Positions 1-6,494 of a stretch of 10,799 nt of DNA are shown here, one piece after another. Below the pieces are notes generated by a model that saw only the letters and a list, made by a program, of their open reading frames with translations, searched no databases and was not told where the DNA came from. A program made the position numbers and the translations under genes. Every line of letters starts with the position of its first letter. The stretch's first letter is position 1. This DNA comes from Parvicella sp041583015 (GTDB lineage: Bacteria; Bacteroidota; Bacteroidia; Flavobacteriales_D; Parvicellaceae), in the NCBI GenBank assembly GCA_041583015.1, contig JBFHGR010000106.1:1-10799 (forward strand). The letters are read 5' to 3'.

Positions 1-1322
1 TCTCCATTACCCATATTCCAAACAATGGAATCTGCTCCAGTTCCTGTAAAAGCAAGACTAACTAACAAACTATCCATGCCATCACATGGATCTATCGTAG
101 GAATATCAAATTGAGCATCAAACTCTTCTGGATAAATAAGATTTACGTCAAAATAGGCTGTATCACTTGACAAACAGCTTCCTGTGGAGACAGACGCAAC
201 ATACATCACTTGATAATAGCCTGTGTCTAAAAATGTATAAGAAGGATTAGGCAATGTGGATGTCCCTACTCCATCCCCAAAGTCCCAATAATTATCTGGA
301 GCTGGGTCAGGCCCTGCACTAAAACTCATTGTTAAATCTGCTGTACAAAGCGTTACATCTCCAGGCGCAGTGGCATTAGCTGCTGAAATTCCATTAGAAG
401 AAAAACTTCCAGCCTCTAGAAAAACTCCAGAATCGTAAAATTCATCACCTGTATCGGCAATAGCTAACTTGATGTGATAAGTTTGCCCACATACTACAGG
501 AGCCACAGCAGGAAGCGGAACTGTTCTTCCATCATACTCATACGAACTTCCTGTATTATTAAGATAATAAACAGAATATGCAGCATAATTAGGATCTAAA
601 TTGGTACAGCCCTCATCACAATCATCTCCCAAAAAAAAGCACGCCCATGAACTTGACTCTCCATAAGTCCCTGCATAACCTGGATTAACAGAGTTAATAG
701 CGACTGGTGTTGTAGTAAAGGTTAAGGGGTTAAGTGTGTTGGGCACTCTAGCCACATTCATATTGGTATAATTTCCTCCAGCTGGGTTAGGACCAGATAT
801 AAAAAAACCAAAAACATCATTATAATCTGAGCAAACATATTCAGGGTACTCCTCTGATGCAAAAATATAATTAAAACTAATAGTGTCTCCTGTTGGCACA
901 AAGTCAAACTCTATGATACACTTGTCATAAAAATCATTAACTCCAAGTATTCCTTGTAGTTGTGCATCATTACCGTTATAATAGCTTCCTCCCATTGAAG
1001 AGCCAACGCCTACATTTCCCTGCATTGCCATCATAACATTTCCTGTACCCATAGCCAGCCCATTGGGTAAACCCAATTGTAAACCTGGGTTTGTGAATTC
1101 TCCAACTTCATCTTGTGCAACTACAGCGTTTGCAGCACTTCCGTTATAAGTAATATTACTCACTGTAACATTGGCTCCCAATAGCACATTCTGAACATAC
1201 CATTCTACGGTATTTGTGTTAGTAACCGTAACCTGAGCATTCCCCAACAAAGTTGGTAGTGAAAGCACGAAAAGAAAAAATAGTTTAGGGTTCAAAATTG
1301 TTTGAGAAGAAAGTAGTTTCAT
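1..1322 (-). CDS. Secreted choice-of-anchor L / PKD-repeat protein, 3' end outside window
   Basis: The open frame runs from an ATG at 1320-1322 leftwards off the window edge, giving 440 codons without a stop. Residues 1-29 form a signal peptide: basic start, hydrophobic core around FFLFVLSLPTLL, and a likely cut near GNA-Q. Residues about 31-310 match the choice-of-anchor L domain, with the hallmark stretches FNYIFASEEYPEYV (150-163) and NDVFGFFISGP (168-178) and several cysteines. Residues about 320-395 form a PKD-like beta-sandwich with YWDFGDG (345-351). A second such repeat begins near residue 402 and is cut by the edge. Proteins of this kind in Bacteroidota are usually long, exported by Sec and then the type IX system, and end in a T9SS sorting domain or gliding-motility-type C-terminus. 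That end is not visible here, so the anchor type and function (adhesin or surface protein) are inference. A TAnnTTTG promoter lies just upstream. Confidence 0.88.
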   Translation of the reverse strand, partial: MKLLSSQTILNPKLFFLFVLSLPTLLGNAQVTVTNTNTVEWYVQNVLLGANVTVSNITYNGSAANAVVAQDEVGEFTNPGLQLGLPNGLAMGTGNVMMAMQGNVGVGSSMGGSYYNGNDAQLQGILGVNDFYDKCIIEFDFVPTGDTISFNYIFASEEYPEYVCSDYNDVFGFFISGPNPAGGNYTNMNVARVPNTLNPLTFTTTPVAINSVNPGYAGTYGESSSWACFFLGDDCDEGCTNLDPNYAAYSVYYLNNTGSSYEYDGRTVPLPAVAPVVCGQTYHIKLAIADTGDEFYDSGVFLEAGSFSSNGISAANATAPGDVTLCTADLTMSFSAGPDPAPDNYWDFGDGVGTSTLPNPSYTFLDTGYYQVMYVASVSTGSCLSSDTAYFDVNLIYPEEFDAQFDIPTIDPCDGMDSLLVSLAFTGTGADSIVWNMGNG

Positions 1323-1344
1323 TTTAATAATAATTAGTGTTTAA

Positions 1345-1370
1345 CAAACATATAAAGTAAATTCATTCAA
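1345..1370 (-). promoter_or_regulatory. Promoter of the secreted PKD protein gene
   Basis: On the minus strand TATGTTTG (1352 down to 1345) matches the Bacteroidota -7 element TAnnTTTG, with a TTG (1370-1368) 15 bp further upstream, slightly closer than the usual -33 spacing. Taking the -7 box as ending at -4, transcription would start near 1341, about 19 nt before the ATG. Pattern match only. Confidence 0.55.
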
Positions 1371-1433
1371 AATATAAAAAATACACAAGCGGAAATTTTA
1401 ATTAAAAAATACTTAATTCATGACGAAACATTA

Positions 1434-1449
1434 ATACAATAGGTTGTAT
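1434..1449. repeat. Short inverted repeat upstream of metG
   Basis: ATACAA (1434-1439) and TTGTAT (1444-1449) are perfect 6-bp arms around a 4-base spacer. The centre is about 42 bp upstream of the predicted metG transcription start, a position that would suit an operator or activator site. In such AT-rich DNA a chance match is quite possible, and I know no regulator for this sequence. Confidence 0.3.
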
Positions 1450-1472
1450 CACATTAAAATTAAGTTTTCCCT

Positions 1473-1480
1473 TATATTTG
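1473..1480 (+). promoter_or_regulatory. -7 element of the metG promoter
   Basis: TATATTTG matches TAnnTTTG exactly. The predicted start near 1484 leaves a leader of about 16 nt before the metG ATG. No good TTG is at the -33 spacing; the nearest upstream TTG (1444-1446) is 26 bp away. The leader has no purine-rich Shine-Dalgarno motif, as is usual in this phylum. Confidence 0.6.
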
Positions 1481-1499
1481 CACGCATTATTATTTTACA

Positions 1500-3554
1500 A
1501 TGAACAATCCAAAAAGATATACAGTTACTGCTGCCCTACCATACGCCAACGGACCATTACATTTAGGTCATTTAGCAGGTGTTTATATTCCCGCAGATAT
1601 TTATGCGCGATATTTACGTTCCAATGGTAAGGATGTTGCTTTTGTTTGCGGCTCAGACGAACATGGAGCTGCTATAACCATAAGAGCCAAAAAAGATAAC
1701 ACAACTCCTCAAGCCATTGTGGATCAGTTTCATCAAATGAATGATCATGTGTTTAATCAACTGGGTGTTAGTTTTGATATTTATCATAGAACATCATCAG
1801 ACTTGCATAAAGAAACCGCTTCTGGCTATTTTAAACAAATGGAAGAGCAGGGTAAATTCACTAAGCAAACTAGCGAGCAATACTATGATGAGGAATACAA
1901 TCAATTTTTAGCTGATAGGTATATTGTTGGAGAGTGTCCAAAGTGTCATAACCCTAATGCTTATGGCGATCAATGTGAAAAATGTGGCAGTGACCTTAGT
2001 CCAACAGAATTAATAAACCCTACATCAACATTAAGTGGTAATAAACCTATCCTAAAAGAAACCTCTCATTGGTACTTGCCAATGGATGAGCATGAAGAAT
2101 GGGTAAAAGACTGGATAAAAAATGGTGTTTTAGACGGCAAACAACATCACTATCCTAAAGAATGGCGAAACCAAGTTATAGGACAGTGTTTAAGTTGGAT
2201 TGAAGGAGGTCTAAGACCTCGAGCAATGACTAGAGACTTAGACTGGGGCGTTCCTGTGCCAGCGGAAGGAGGTGAAGGAAAAGTGCTTTATGTGTGGTTT
2301 GACGCACCTATTGGATACATCTCAGCAACGAAACAATGGGCCTTAGACAACAATAAAAATTGGGAAGACTATTGGAAGAATGATGATACAAGATTAATTC
2401 ATTTCTTAGCAAAAGACAACATTGTATTTCATACCATCATTTTTCCAATCATGCTTAAAATGTTTGGAGATCATATTCTACCATACAACGTACCGGCAAA
2501 TGAGTTTTTAAACCTAGAAGGACAGAAACTAAGCACTTCTAGAAATTGGGCTGTTTGGGGTCATGAATATTTGGAAGACTTTAAAGGTCAAGAAGATGTA
2601 TTGAGATATGTGCTTTGCTCTATTGCTCCTGAAAGCAAAGACAGTGATTTCTCTTGGAAGGATTTCCAGCAAAGAAACAACAGTGAATTAGCAGATATCT
2701 TTGGAAACTTTGTGAACAGAACATTAGTATTGACACACAAATATTATGACGGTGCTGTTCCTGCTCAAAATGAATTACATCAAATTGATAAGGACGCATT
2801 AGCAGAAATGGAAGCCATTCCTCAAAAGGTGGCAAACGCTATTGAGGCTTTTAAATTCAGAGAGGCGCTTTCTGAGGCAATGAACTTGGCTAGATTGGGA
2901 AATAAATACCTTGCAGATACAGAACCATGGAAATTGGCTAAAACCGATCCAGAGAGAGTTAAAACAATTATTAATATTGGTTTACAGATCACTGCACAAC
3001 TTACCATTGTCATGGAACCATTTTTACCATTCACATGTAAAAAACTTTGTGGATTCTTAAATTTGGAACAAAAAAAATGGTCAGAAACTAGTAATCAAAA
3101 CTTAATGGTTGAAGGTCATATCATCAATAAGCCAGAAATTCTTTTCGCTAAGATTGATGACGAAAAAATTGAAGAACAACTAGAAAAGTTGAAGCAACCA
3201 GTTGAAACAGCGCACAACCCTATGAAAGAAGAAGTAACATTTGACGATTTCTCTGCAATGGACATTAGAGTAGGGGTAATTAAAACAGCAGAGAAAGTGA
3301 AAAAAGCAGATAAACTATTGATGATGACAGTAGATACTGGACTTGATACTAGAACTGTTGTTTCTGGAATTGCTCAACACTATTCTCCAGATGAGGTAAT
3401 TGGTCAAAAAGTTGCAATCTTACTAAATCTTGCACCAAGAAAAATAAGAGGCGTTGAATCACAAGGTATGATACTAATGGCGGAAGATGCTGAAGGAAAA
3501 CTTTGTTTTGTTGCACCAACTAAGGAGATGGAAGCAGGTGGAGAAATTAGATAA
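1500..3554 (+). CDS. metG: Methionyl-tRNA synthetase with C-terminal tRNA-binding domain
   Basis: Cytosolic class I aminoacyl-tRNA synthetase that charges tRNA-Met with methionine using ATP. The 684-residue product has the full domain order. The Rossmann catalytic core carries the HIGH-type motif HLGH (21-24). The inserted zinc knuckle has C146, C149, C159 and C162 in two CxxC pairs. The KMSKS loop reads KLSTS (343-347), followed by the anticodon-binding helical domain. From about residue 581 there is an EMAP-II/Arc1p-like OB fold (FSAMDIRVGVI ... IRGVESQGMIL) that binds tRNA and supports dimerisation in related enzymes. Length and order are normal for the MetG1 type. The KLSTS variant departs from the E. 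coli motif, but I recall it as common in Bacteroidota synthetases. The ATG at 1500 fits the -7 box 20 bp upstream. The stop is one base from the next gene, so the two are probably cotranscribed. Confidence 0.98.
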   Translation: MNNPKRYTVTAALPYANGPLHLGHLAGVYIPADIYARYLRSNGKDVAFVCGSDEHGAAITIRAKKDNTTPQAIVDQFHQMNDHVFNQLGVSFDIYHRTSSDLHKETASGYFKQMEEQGKFTKQTSEQYYDEEYNQFLADRYIVGECPKCHNPNAYGDQCEKCGSDLSPTELINPTSTLSGNKPILKETSHWYLPMDEHEEWVKDWIKNGVLDGKQHHYPKEWRNQVIGQCLSWIEGGLRPRAMTRDLDWGVPVPAEGGEGKVLYVWFDAPIGYISATKQWALDNNKNWEDYWKNDDTRLIHFLAKDNIVFHTIIFPIMLKMFGDHILPYNVPANEFLNLEGQKLSTSRNWAVWGHEYLEDFKGQEDVLRYVLCSIAPESKDSDFSWKDFQQRNNSELADIFGNFVNRTLVLTHKYYDGAVPAQNELHQIDKDALAEMEAIPQKVANAIEAFKFREALSEAMNLARLGNKYLADTEPWKLAKTDPERVKTIINIGLQITAQLTIVMEPFLPFTCKKLCGFLNLEQKKWSETSNQNLMVEGHIINKPEILFAKIDDEKIEEQLEKLKQPVETAHNPMKEEVTFDDFSAMDIRVGVIKTAEKVKKADKLLMMTVDTGLDTRTVVSGIAQHYSPDEVIGQKVAILLNLAPRKIRGVESQGMILMAEDAEGKLCFVAPTKEMEAGGEIR

Positions 3555-3555
3555 T

Positions 3556-4158
3556 ATGAATTTAAGCCACTTAATAATATTTGCAAAAAATGCGGAACTA
3601 GGAAAAGTAAAAACTAGACTAGCAAAAGACATAGGAGATGAAAACGCTTTAGAAGTTTATTTAGCATTGTTAGCGCACACCGAACAGGTAACTAGACCTG
3701 TTTTGGCGCAAAAAAAATGTTACTATTCTAATTATATAGAAAATGCAGATGTTTTTGATGATGAATACTACGAAAAATCTATTCAAAGTGGAGATGATCT
3801 TGGAGAAAGAATGTATAACGCTGCCAAGATTAGTTCAGGGGAATGGGCTAATAAAATAATTATCATTGGTAGTGATTGTTATGATATTAACTCCGGTATC
3901 ATTGAGGAGGCTTTTAAAGCTTTAGATAGCCATGATTTTGTAATTGGCCCAGCAGAAGATGGTGGATATTATCTAATCGGTATGACAGAGCCACATCCTG
4001 AAATCTTTTTAAATAAAGTTTGGAGCACCGAAAACGTTTTTTTAGATACTTTATTAGATATTCAAAAACTTAATAAAACACACTATCTACTTCCTACTCT
4101 TTCGGATGTAGACACAGTGGATGATTTACCTGATAAATTAAGGCTATTGTTAGAATAA
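3556..4158 (+). CDS. DUF2064 / TIGR04282-type glycosyltransferase-like protein
   Basis: A 200-residue cytosolic protein of the DUF2064 family (GT-A, nucleotidyltransferase-like fold; relatives are annotated as TIGR04282 glycosyltransferases). Visible family motifs are the N-terminal nucleotide-binding loop KNAELGKVKTRL (11-22), GDDLGERM (79-86), GSDCYDI (105-111, in the place of the usual G-T/S-DCP stretch), GPAEDGGYYLIG (131-142) and a C-terminal DVDTVDD (184-190). The chemistry and substrate of this member cannot be read from sequence; some relatives are linked to arsenosugar synthesis, but no arsenic genes are nearby. I chose the ATG at 3556, one base after the metG stop, because family homology begins immediately after it. 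The frame stays open upstream to 3487, but that part overlaps the metG tRNA-binding domain. The joint TAA-T-ATG suggests translational coupling to metG. Confidence 0.85.
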   Translation: MNLSHLIIFAKNAELGKVKTRLAKDIGDENALEVYLALLAHTEQVTRPVLAQKKCYYSNYIENADVFDDEYYEKSIQSGDDLGERMYNAAKISSGEWANKIIIIGSDCYDINSGIIEEAFKALDSHDFVIGPAEDGGYYLIGMTEPHPEIFLNKVWSTENVFLDTLLDIQKLNKTHYLLPTLSDVDTVDDLPDKLRLLLE

Positions 4159-4159
4159 T

Positions 4160-4570
4160 TTACGAAGCTACACCTTTTACTTTCGCCAACCTTTCTGCCA
4201 TATAATCGAAAAGATTGTTTAAAGGTTTTTGAACCATCATTTTTAAGAATGGGTTGATATCTGCATCACACACCAACTGCGCTTTAGTTCCATTGTCTTC
4301 CTCGCTCATGTTAATGAATAAATCAAACTTAAATGGCGAATCAGGTCCACTTTTCACTAAAACCTGACTATTGGGAGTATTGCTATGGTATACCATACTT
4401 AACTTGTAAGTGTGCTGAATTTTAAACGAACAATGTTTATCATCACTTTCCCAATGACTTATTTTATCTTGAGGCAACAATAATTCATAATTATTCATGT
4501 CCATCAAGAACTCAAAACATTCCGACACAGGAGCACTTACAACTACTTCTTTACTTTCTATTCTTGTCAT
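4160..4570 (-). CDS. SRPBCC (START/Bet v1-like) superfamily small protein
   Basis: A 136-residue soluble protein. It starts with a beta strand (ESKEVVVSAPVSECFEFL, about 5-22) typical of the polyketide-cyclase/SRPBCC fold, followed by alternating strands that would line a hydrophobic pocket (for example KFDLFINM) and a long C-terminal helix (about 108-132, PFLKMMVQKPLNNLFDYMAERLA region). Ligand and role are unknown; no catalytic motif is evident. The ATG is 6 bp downstream of the pyrE stop on the same strand, so it is almost surely the second gene of a pyrE operon. I recall similar small SRPBCC genes beside pyrE in other Bacteroidota, which would argue for a conserved but undefined link. Its stop faces the DUF2064 stop across one base. 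Confidence 0.8.
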   Translation of the reverse strand: MTRIESKEVVVSAPVSECFEFLMDMNNYELLLPQDKISHWESDDKHCSFKIQHTYKLSMVYHSNTPNSQVLVKSGPDSPFKFDLFINMSEEDNGTKAQLVCDADINPFLKMMVQKPLNNLFDYMAERLAKVKGVAS

Positions 4571-4576
4571 TTTCTT

Positions 4577-5218
4577 TTAATTATTCCAAACACTTGGGTT
4601 TTCTCTCCAAGTATTTAATGAAGCAAGTTGATCATCATTAATATAATTAGATGCAACCGCTTGTCTTAATAAGGTTGGGTAATCAGATAGTGTATGTAAA
4701 TTACATTTTTTTTCTGCAAAATTATTTTCTGCTGCTTCAAAACCATAAGTAAAAATAGCAACCATTCCTTTAACGTTACAACCAACTTCTCTTAATGCAT
4801 CAACCGCAACTAAAGAACTTTTTCCGCTTGAAACAAGGTCTTCTAAGACTACTACGCTTTGTCCGCTATGAATTTCCCCTTCTATTTGATTATTAAGTCC
4901 GTGTGCCTTGCTAGAAGACCTTACATAAACAAAAGGAATGCCCATTTCTTGCGCAACTAATGCTCCTAGAGCAATTCCTCCGGTAGCAACACCAGCAATC
5001 ACATCTGGTTTTCCATATTGTTCGGTTATTAATTCCACAAACATTTGACGCAAATAAGTTCTTATCTCTGGATAAGAGAGTGTCTTTCTATTATCACAAT
5101 AGATAGGAGACTTCCAACCAGATGCCCATGTAAACGGATTTTCAGGCTGTAATTTAACAGCTTTGATTTTTAGCAAAAATTCTGCTACTTTTAACCCACA
5201 TTCATCGTTTAAAATCAT
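4577..5218 (-). CDS. pyrE: Orotate phosphoribosyltransferase
   Basis: Cytosolic enzyme of de novo pyrimidine synthesis that joins orotate and PRPP to give orotidine 5'-monophosphate. The 213-residue length is normal. The PRPP-binding signature is VVVLEDLVSSGKSS (122-135), with the acidic pair ED at 126-127. The flexible catalytic loop YVRSSSKAHGLNNQIEG (98-114) carries the lysine and histidine expected in this family. The N-terminal substrate stretch FTWASGWKSPIYCDNR (29-44) is also typical. The ATG at 5216-5218 is only about 2 nt after the start of transcription predicted from the -7 box, so the mRNA may be leaderless or nearly so. It is divergent from the Nudix gene with 8 bp between ATG codons, and it is followed 6 bp later by the SRPBCC gene. 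Confidence 0.97.
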   Translation of the reverse strand: MILNDECGLKVAEFLLKIKAVKLQPENPFTWASGWKSPIYCDNRKTLSYPEIRTYLRQMFVELITEQYGKPDVIAGVATGGIALGALVAQEMGIPFVYVRSSSKAHGLNNQIEGEIHSGQSVVVLEDLVSSGKSSLVAVDALREVGCNVKGMVAIFTYGFEAAENNFAEKKCNLHTLSDYPTLLRQAVASNYINDDQLASLNTWRENPSVWNN

Positions 5219-5223
5219 AAGTG

Positions 5224-5253
5224 CAAATGTATAAAGTTTTTATTTACAACAAA
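5224..5253 (-). promoter_or_regulatory. pyrE promoter lying inside the start of the Nudix gene
   Basis: On the minus strand TACATTTG (5231 down to 5224) is an exact TAnnTTTG -7 element. A TTTG (5253-5250) sits 18 bp upstream, and a second overlapping TTG (5249-5247) sits at 15 bp. This is the most complete promoter match in the window. The -7 box overlaps the Nudix ATG (5227-5229), and the -33 part lies in its first nine codons. Confidence 0.65.
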
Positions 5254-5838
5254 CCGATTTATTTCGTAGATGAGTCGGATATCAAGAAAAATAACATCAA
5301 GGAAAAAACATATCCATGTGAAAACGAAAAAGATAGAACAGGCATCTTATCTATTCATAGAAGTTCAGATTCAAATAATCCATTATTTGTGTTCAATAAA
5401 AATAAGGATAAATTAAAAAAAATATTTTTTGGAGATCATAAAAAAATAGACGCAGCAGGTGGTGTTGTATTGAATAAATCAGAAGAAATTCTTTTCATAA
5501 AAAGGCTGGGTTATTGGGATTTACCTAAAGGAAAGGTAGAAAAAAACGAAGAGTTAAAAAAAGCAGCCGTTAGAGAGGTGGAAGAAGAATGCGGAATTAC
5601 TGCGCCTATTATTTCAAAAAAATTACTTAAAACATTTCACACCTATTCTGCCAAAGGCAAAAACTATTTAAAAACCACACATTGGTATTTGATGAATTAC
5701 GAAGGAAATGACACTTTAATTCCTCAAGAAGAAGAGGGGATAACAGAAGTAAAATGGGTGCCTAAAGAAAAAATGGAACCGCAAATAAATAATACTTACA
5801 ATTCCATTATAGATGTTTTGAATAATTATTTGGATTAA
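5227..5838 (+). CDS. Nudix hydrolase with N-terminal extension
   Basis: A 203-residue cytosolic pyrophosphohydrolase of the Nudix superfamily. The Nudix box is complete and matches Gx5Ex7REUxEExGU: G102, E108, R116-E117, E120-E121 and G123-I124, preceded by the common YWDLPKGK stretch (97-103). These residues bind the metal and attack water on nucleoside diphosphate-X substrates. The actual substrate cannot be predicted. About 70 residues precede the Nudix fold and do not belong to it; they may form a small separate domain. I place the start at the ATG 5227. A GTG two codons earlier (5221) is in frame but is a weaker choice, three bases from the divergent pyrE ATG. No TAnnTTTG box was found upstream on the plus strand within pyrE; the nearest is CAGCTTTG at 5158-5165 with one mismatch. 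The stop is one base from the convergent membrane-protein gene. Confidence 0.92.
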   Translation: MYKVFIYNKPIYFVDESDIKKNNIKEKTYPCENEKDRTGILSIHRSSDSNNPLFVFNKNKDKLKKIFFGDHKKIDAAGGVVLNKSEEILFIKRLGYWDLPKGKVEKNEELKKAAVREVEEECGITAPIISKKLLKTFHTYSAKGKNYLKTTHWYLMNYEGNDTLIPQEEEGITEVKWVPKEKMEPQINNTYNSIIDVLNNYLD

Positions 5839-5844
5839 ATTATT
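5821..5844. terminator. Weak AT-rich hairpin at the Nudix / membrane-protein junction
   Basis: AATAATT (5821-5827) pairs with AATTATT (5838-5844) around a 10-base loop and spans the Nudix stop. The stem has no G-C pair and no strong T-run follows, so it could be chance. Listed only as a candidate bidirectional stop signal between two convergent genes. Confidence 0.2.
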
Positions 5845-6337
5845 TCATGTGTTTTAAGTTTACTCCGTAAAGAATTATAAATACAATTGCTATCAAACTT
5901 GAAAAAATAATTGTCATAGAAGACATTACATTAGGCCAAGGCACAAAATATGCAGTAACGCCAATTAAAGAAACGTTTACCAATAGATAAATCCAGAAGC
6001 CAATTTTATTAAGTTTGAACATCATATAAACTGCTGCTCCTTGAATTAGCATCAAAATCATACCAATAAGATTGGTGGTCTTATTATGTTCCATTGTCTT
6101 TTCAGAAAAGGCTATGATATCTTGCATCATGTCATTTGAAGCCATAGGACTTTCTTCAATTTGAGCTCTTGATATTTCTAACTGCTCTTCCAAATCTTCC
6201 TGAGATGTAAATGCCGAACTCAGGCTCGACAAGACACTAAAAGTTACATAAATCCAACTCAAAATGCATAATACGGTAATAAATGTTGGTCTTTCGCTTA
6301 CATTGTTGTTATACTCTAAATCTAAATTTTCTTCCAT
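5840..6337 (-). CDS. Four-helix integral membrane protein of unknown function
   Basis: A 165-residue protein I do not recognise beyond its topology. Four hydrophobic segments are clear: about 18-43, 88-107, 112-131 and 138-158. A polar, acidic stretch between the first and second segments (about 44-87, rich in E, Q, S and M) could form a loop or short helix. There is no cleavable signal peptide: the N-terminus is acidic (MEENLDLEYNNN) before the first helix. The end is weakly basic (NLKHMK). It resembles the many small uncharacterised four-helix inner-membrane proteins annotated as hypothetical in Bacteroidota. It is monocistronic, converges on the Nudix gene across one base, and is divergent from sufS across 157 bp. 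No function is inferred from context. Confidence 0.75.
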   Translation of the reverse strand: MEENLDLEYNNNVSERPTFITVLCILSWIYVTFSVLSSLSSAFTSQEDLEEQLEISRAQIEESPMASNDMMQDIIAFSEKTMEHNKTTNLIGMILMLIQGAAVYMMFKLNKIGFWIYLLVNVSLIGVTAYFVPWPNVMSSMTIIFSSLIAIVFIILYGVNLKHMK

Positions 6338-6418
6338 ATCCTATGTTTTGAATTTTCTAAAAACAATTTGTAAATAAAGGCTTCTAACTACAAAAGCTCC
6401 ATCGTTTTAATTTTTTTT

Positions 6419-6426
6419 CAAAAATA
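6419..6426 (-). promoter_or_regulatory. Possible -7 element of the membrane-protein gene
   Basis: On the minus strand TATTTTTG fits TAnnTTTG, giving a predicted leader of about 77 nt. It lies in an A/T run next to a poly-T tract, has no TTG at the right spacing, and gives a much longer leader than the other promoters here. Weak. Confidence 0.25.
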
Positions 6427-6467
6427 CATTATTCTAGTTAAATATAGCGCATGCATATTTTGGTTTA

Positions 6468-6475
6468 TATCTTTG
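6468..6475 (+). promoter_or_regulatory. -7 element of the sufS promoter
   Basis: TATCTTTG matches TAnnTTTG exactly. Transcription would start near 6479 with a 16-nt leader before the sufS ATG at 6495. No TTG is at the expected upstream spacing. An imperfect AT-rich inverted repeat with a GC centre (AAATAT at 6440-6445 and ATATTT at 6455-6460, with GCATGC between them) covers the -33 zone and could be an operator. Confidence 0.55.
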
Positions 6476-6494
6476 CTATTCAAAAATTAACAGA

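Noticed and set aside
2620..3034. Two minus-strand open frames inside metG
   Set aside because: They are antisense to highly conserved MetRS sequence, have no promoter or recognisable domain, and are shadows.
3487..3555. Longer start for the DUF2064 gene overlapping the end of metG
   Set aside because: This stretch codes for the conserved tRNA-binding domain of MetRS in another frame. The DUF2064 homology starts right after the ATG at 3556.
3404..3586. Minus-strand open frame across the end of metG
   Set aside because: It is a shadow of the tRNA-binding domain and overlaps the metG-DUF2064 joint.
4134..4162. TAAATTA/TAATTTA arms at the DUF2064-SRPBCC joint as a terminator
   Set aside because: A 7-bp all-AT stem with a 15-base loop and no T-run is too weak to list as a feature; mentioned only with the other joints.
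5221..5226. GTG start for the Nudix gene
   Set aside because: The ATG two codons later is the simpler choice. GTG remains possible but is only two bases from the end of the pyrE start codon.
5740..5842. Frameshift or truncation at the tight convergent joints
   Set aside because: Each protein ends at a plausible family length, and both genes at each joint are intact, so the one-base spacing is architecture rather than damage.
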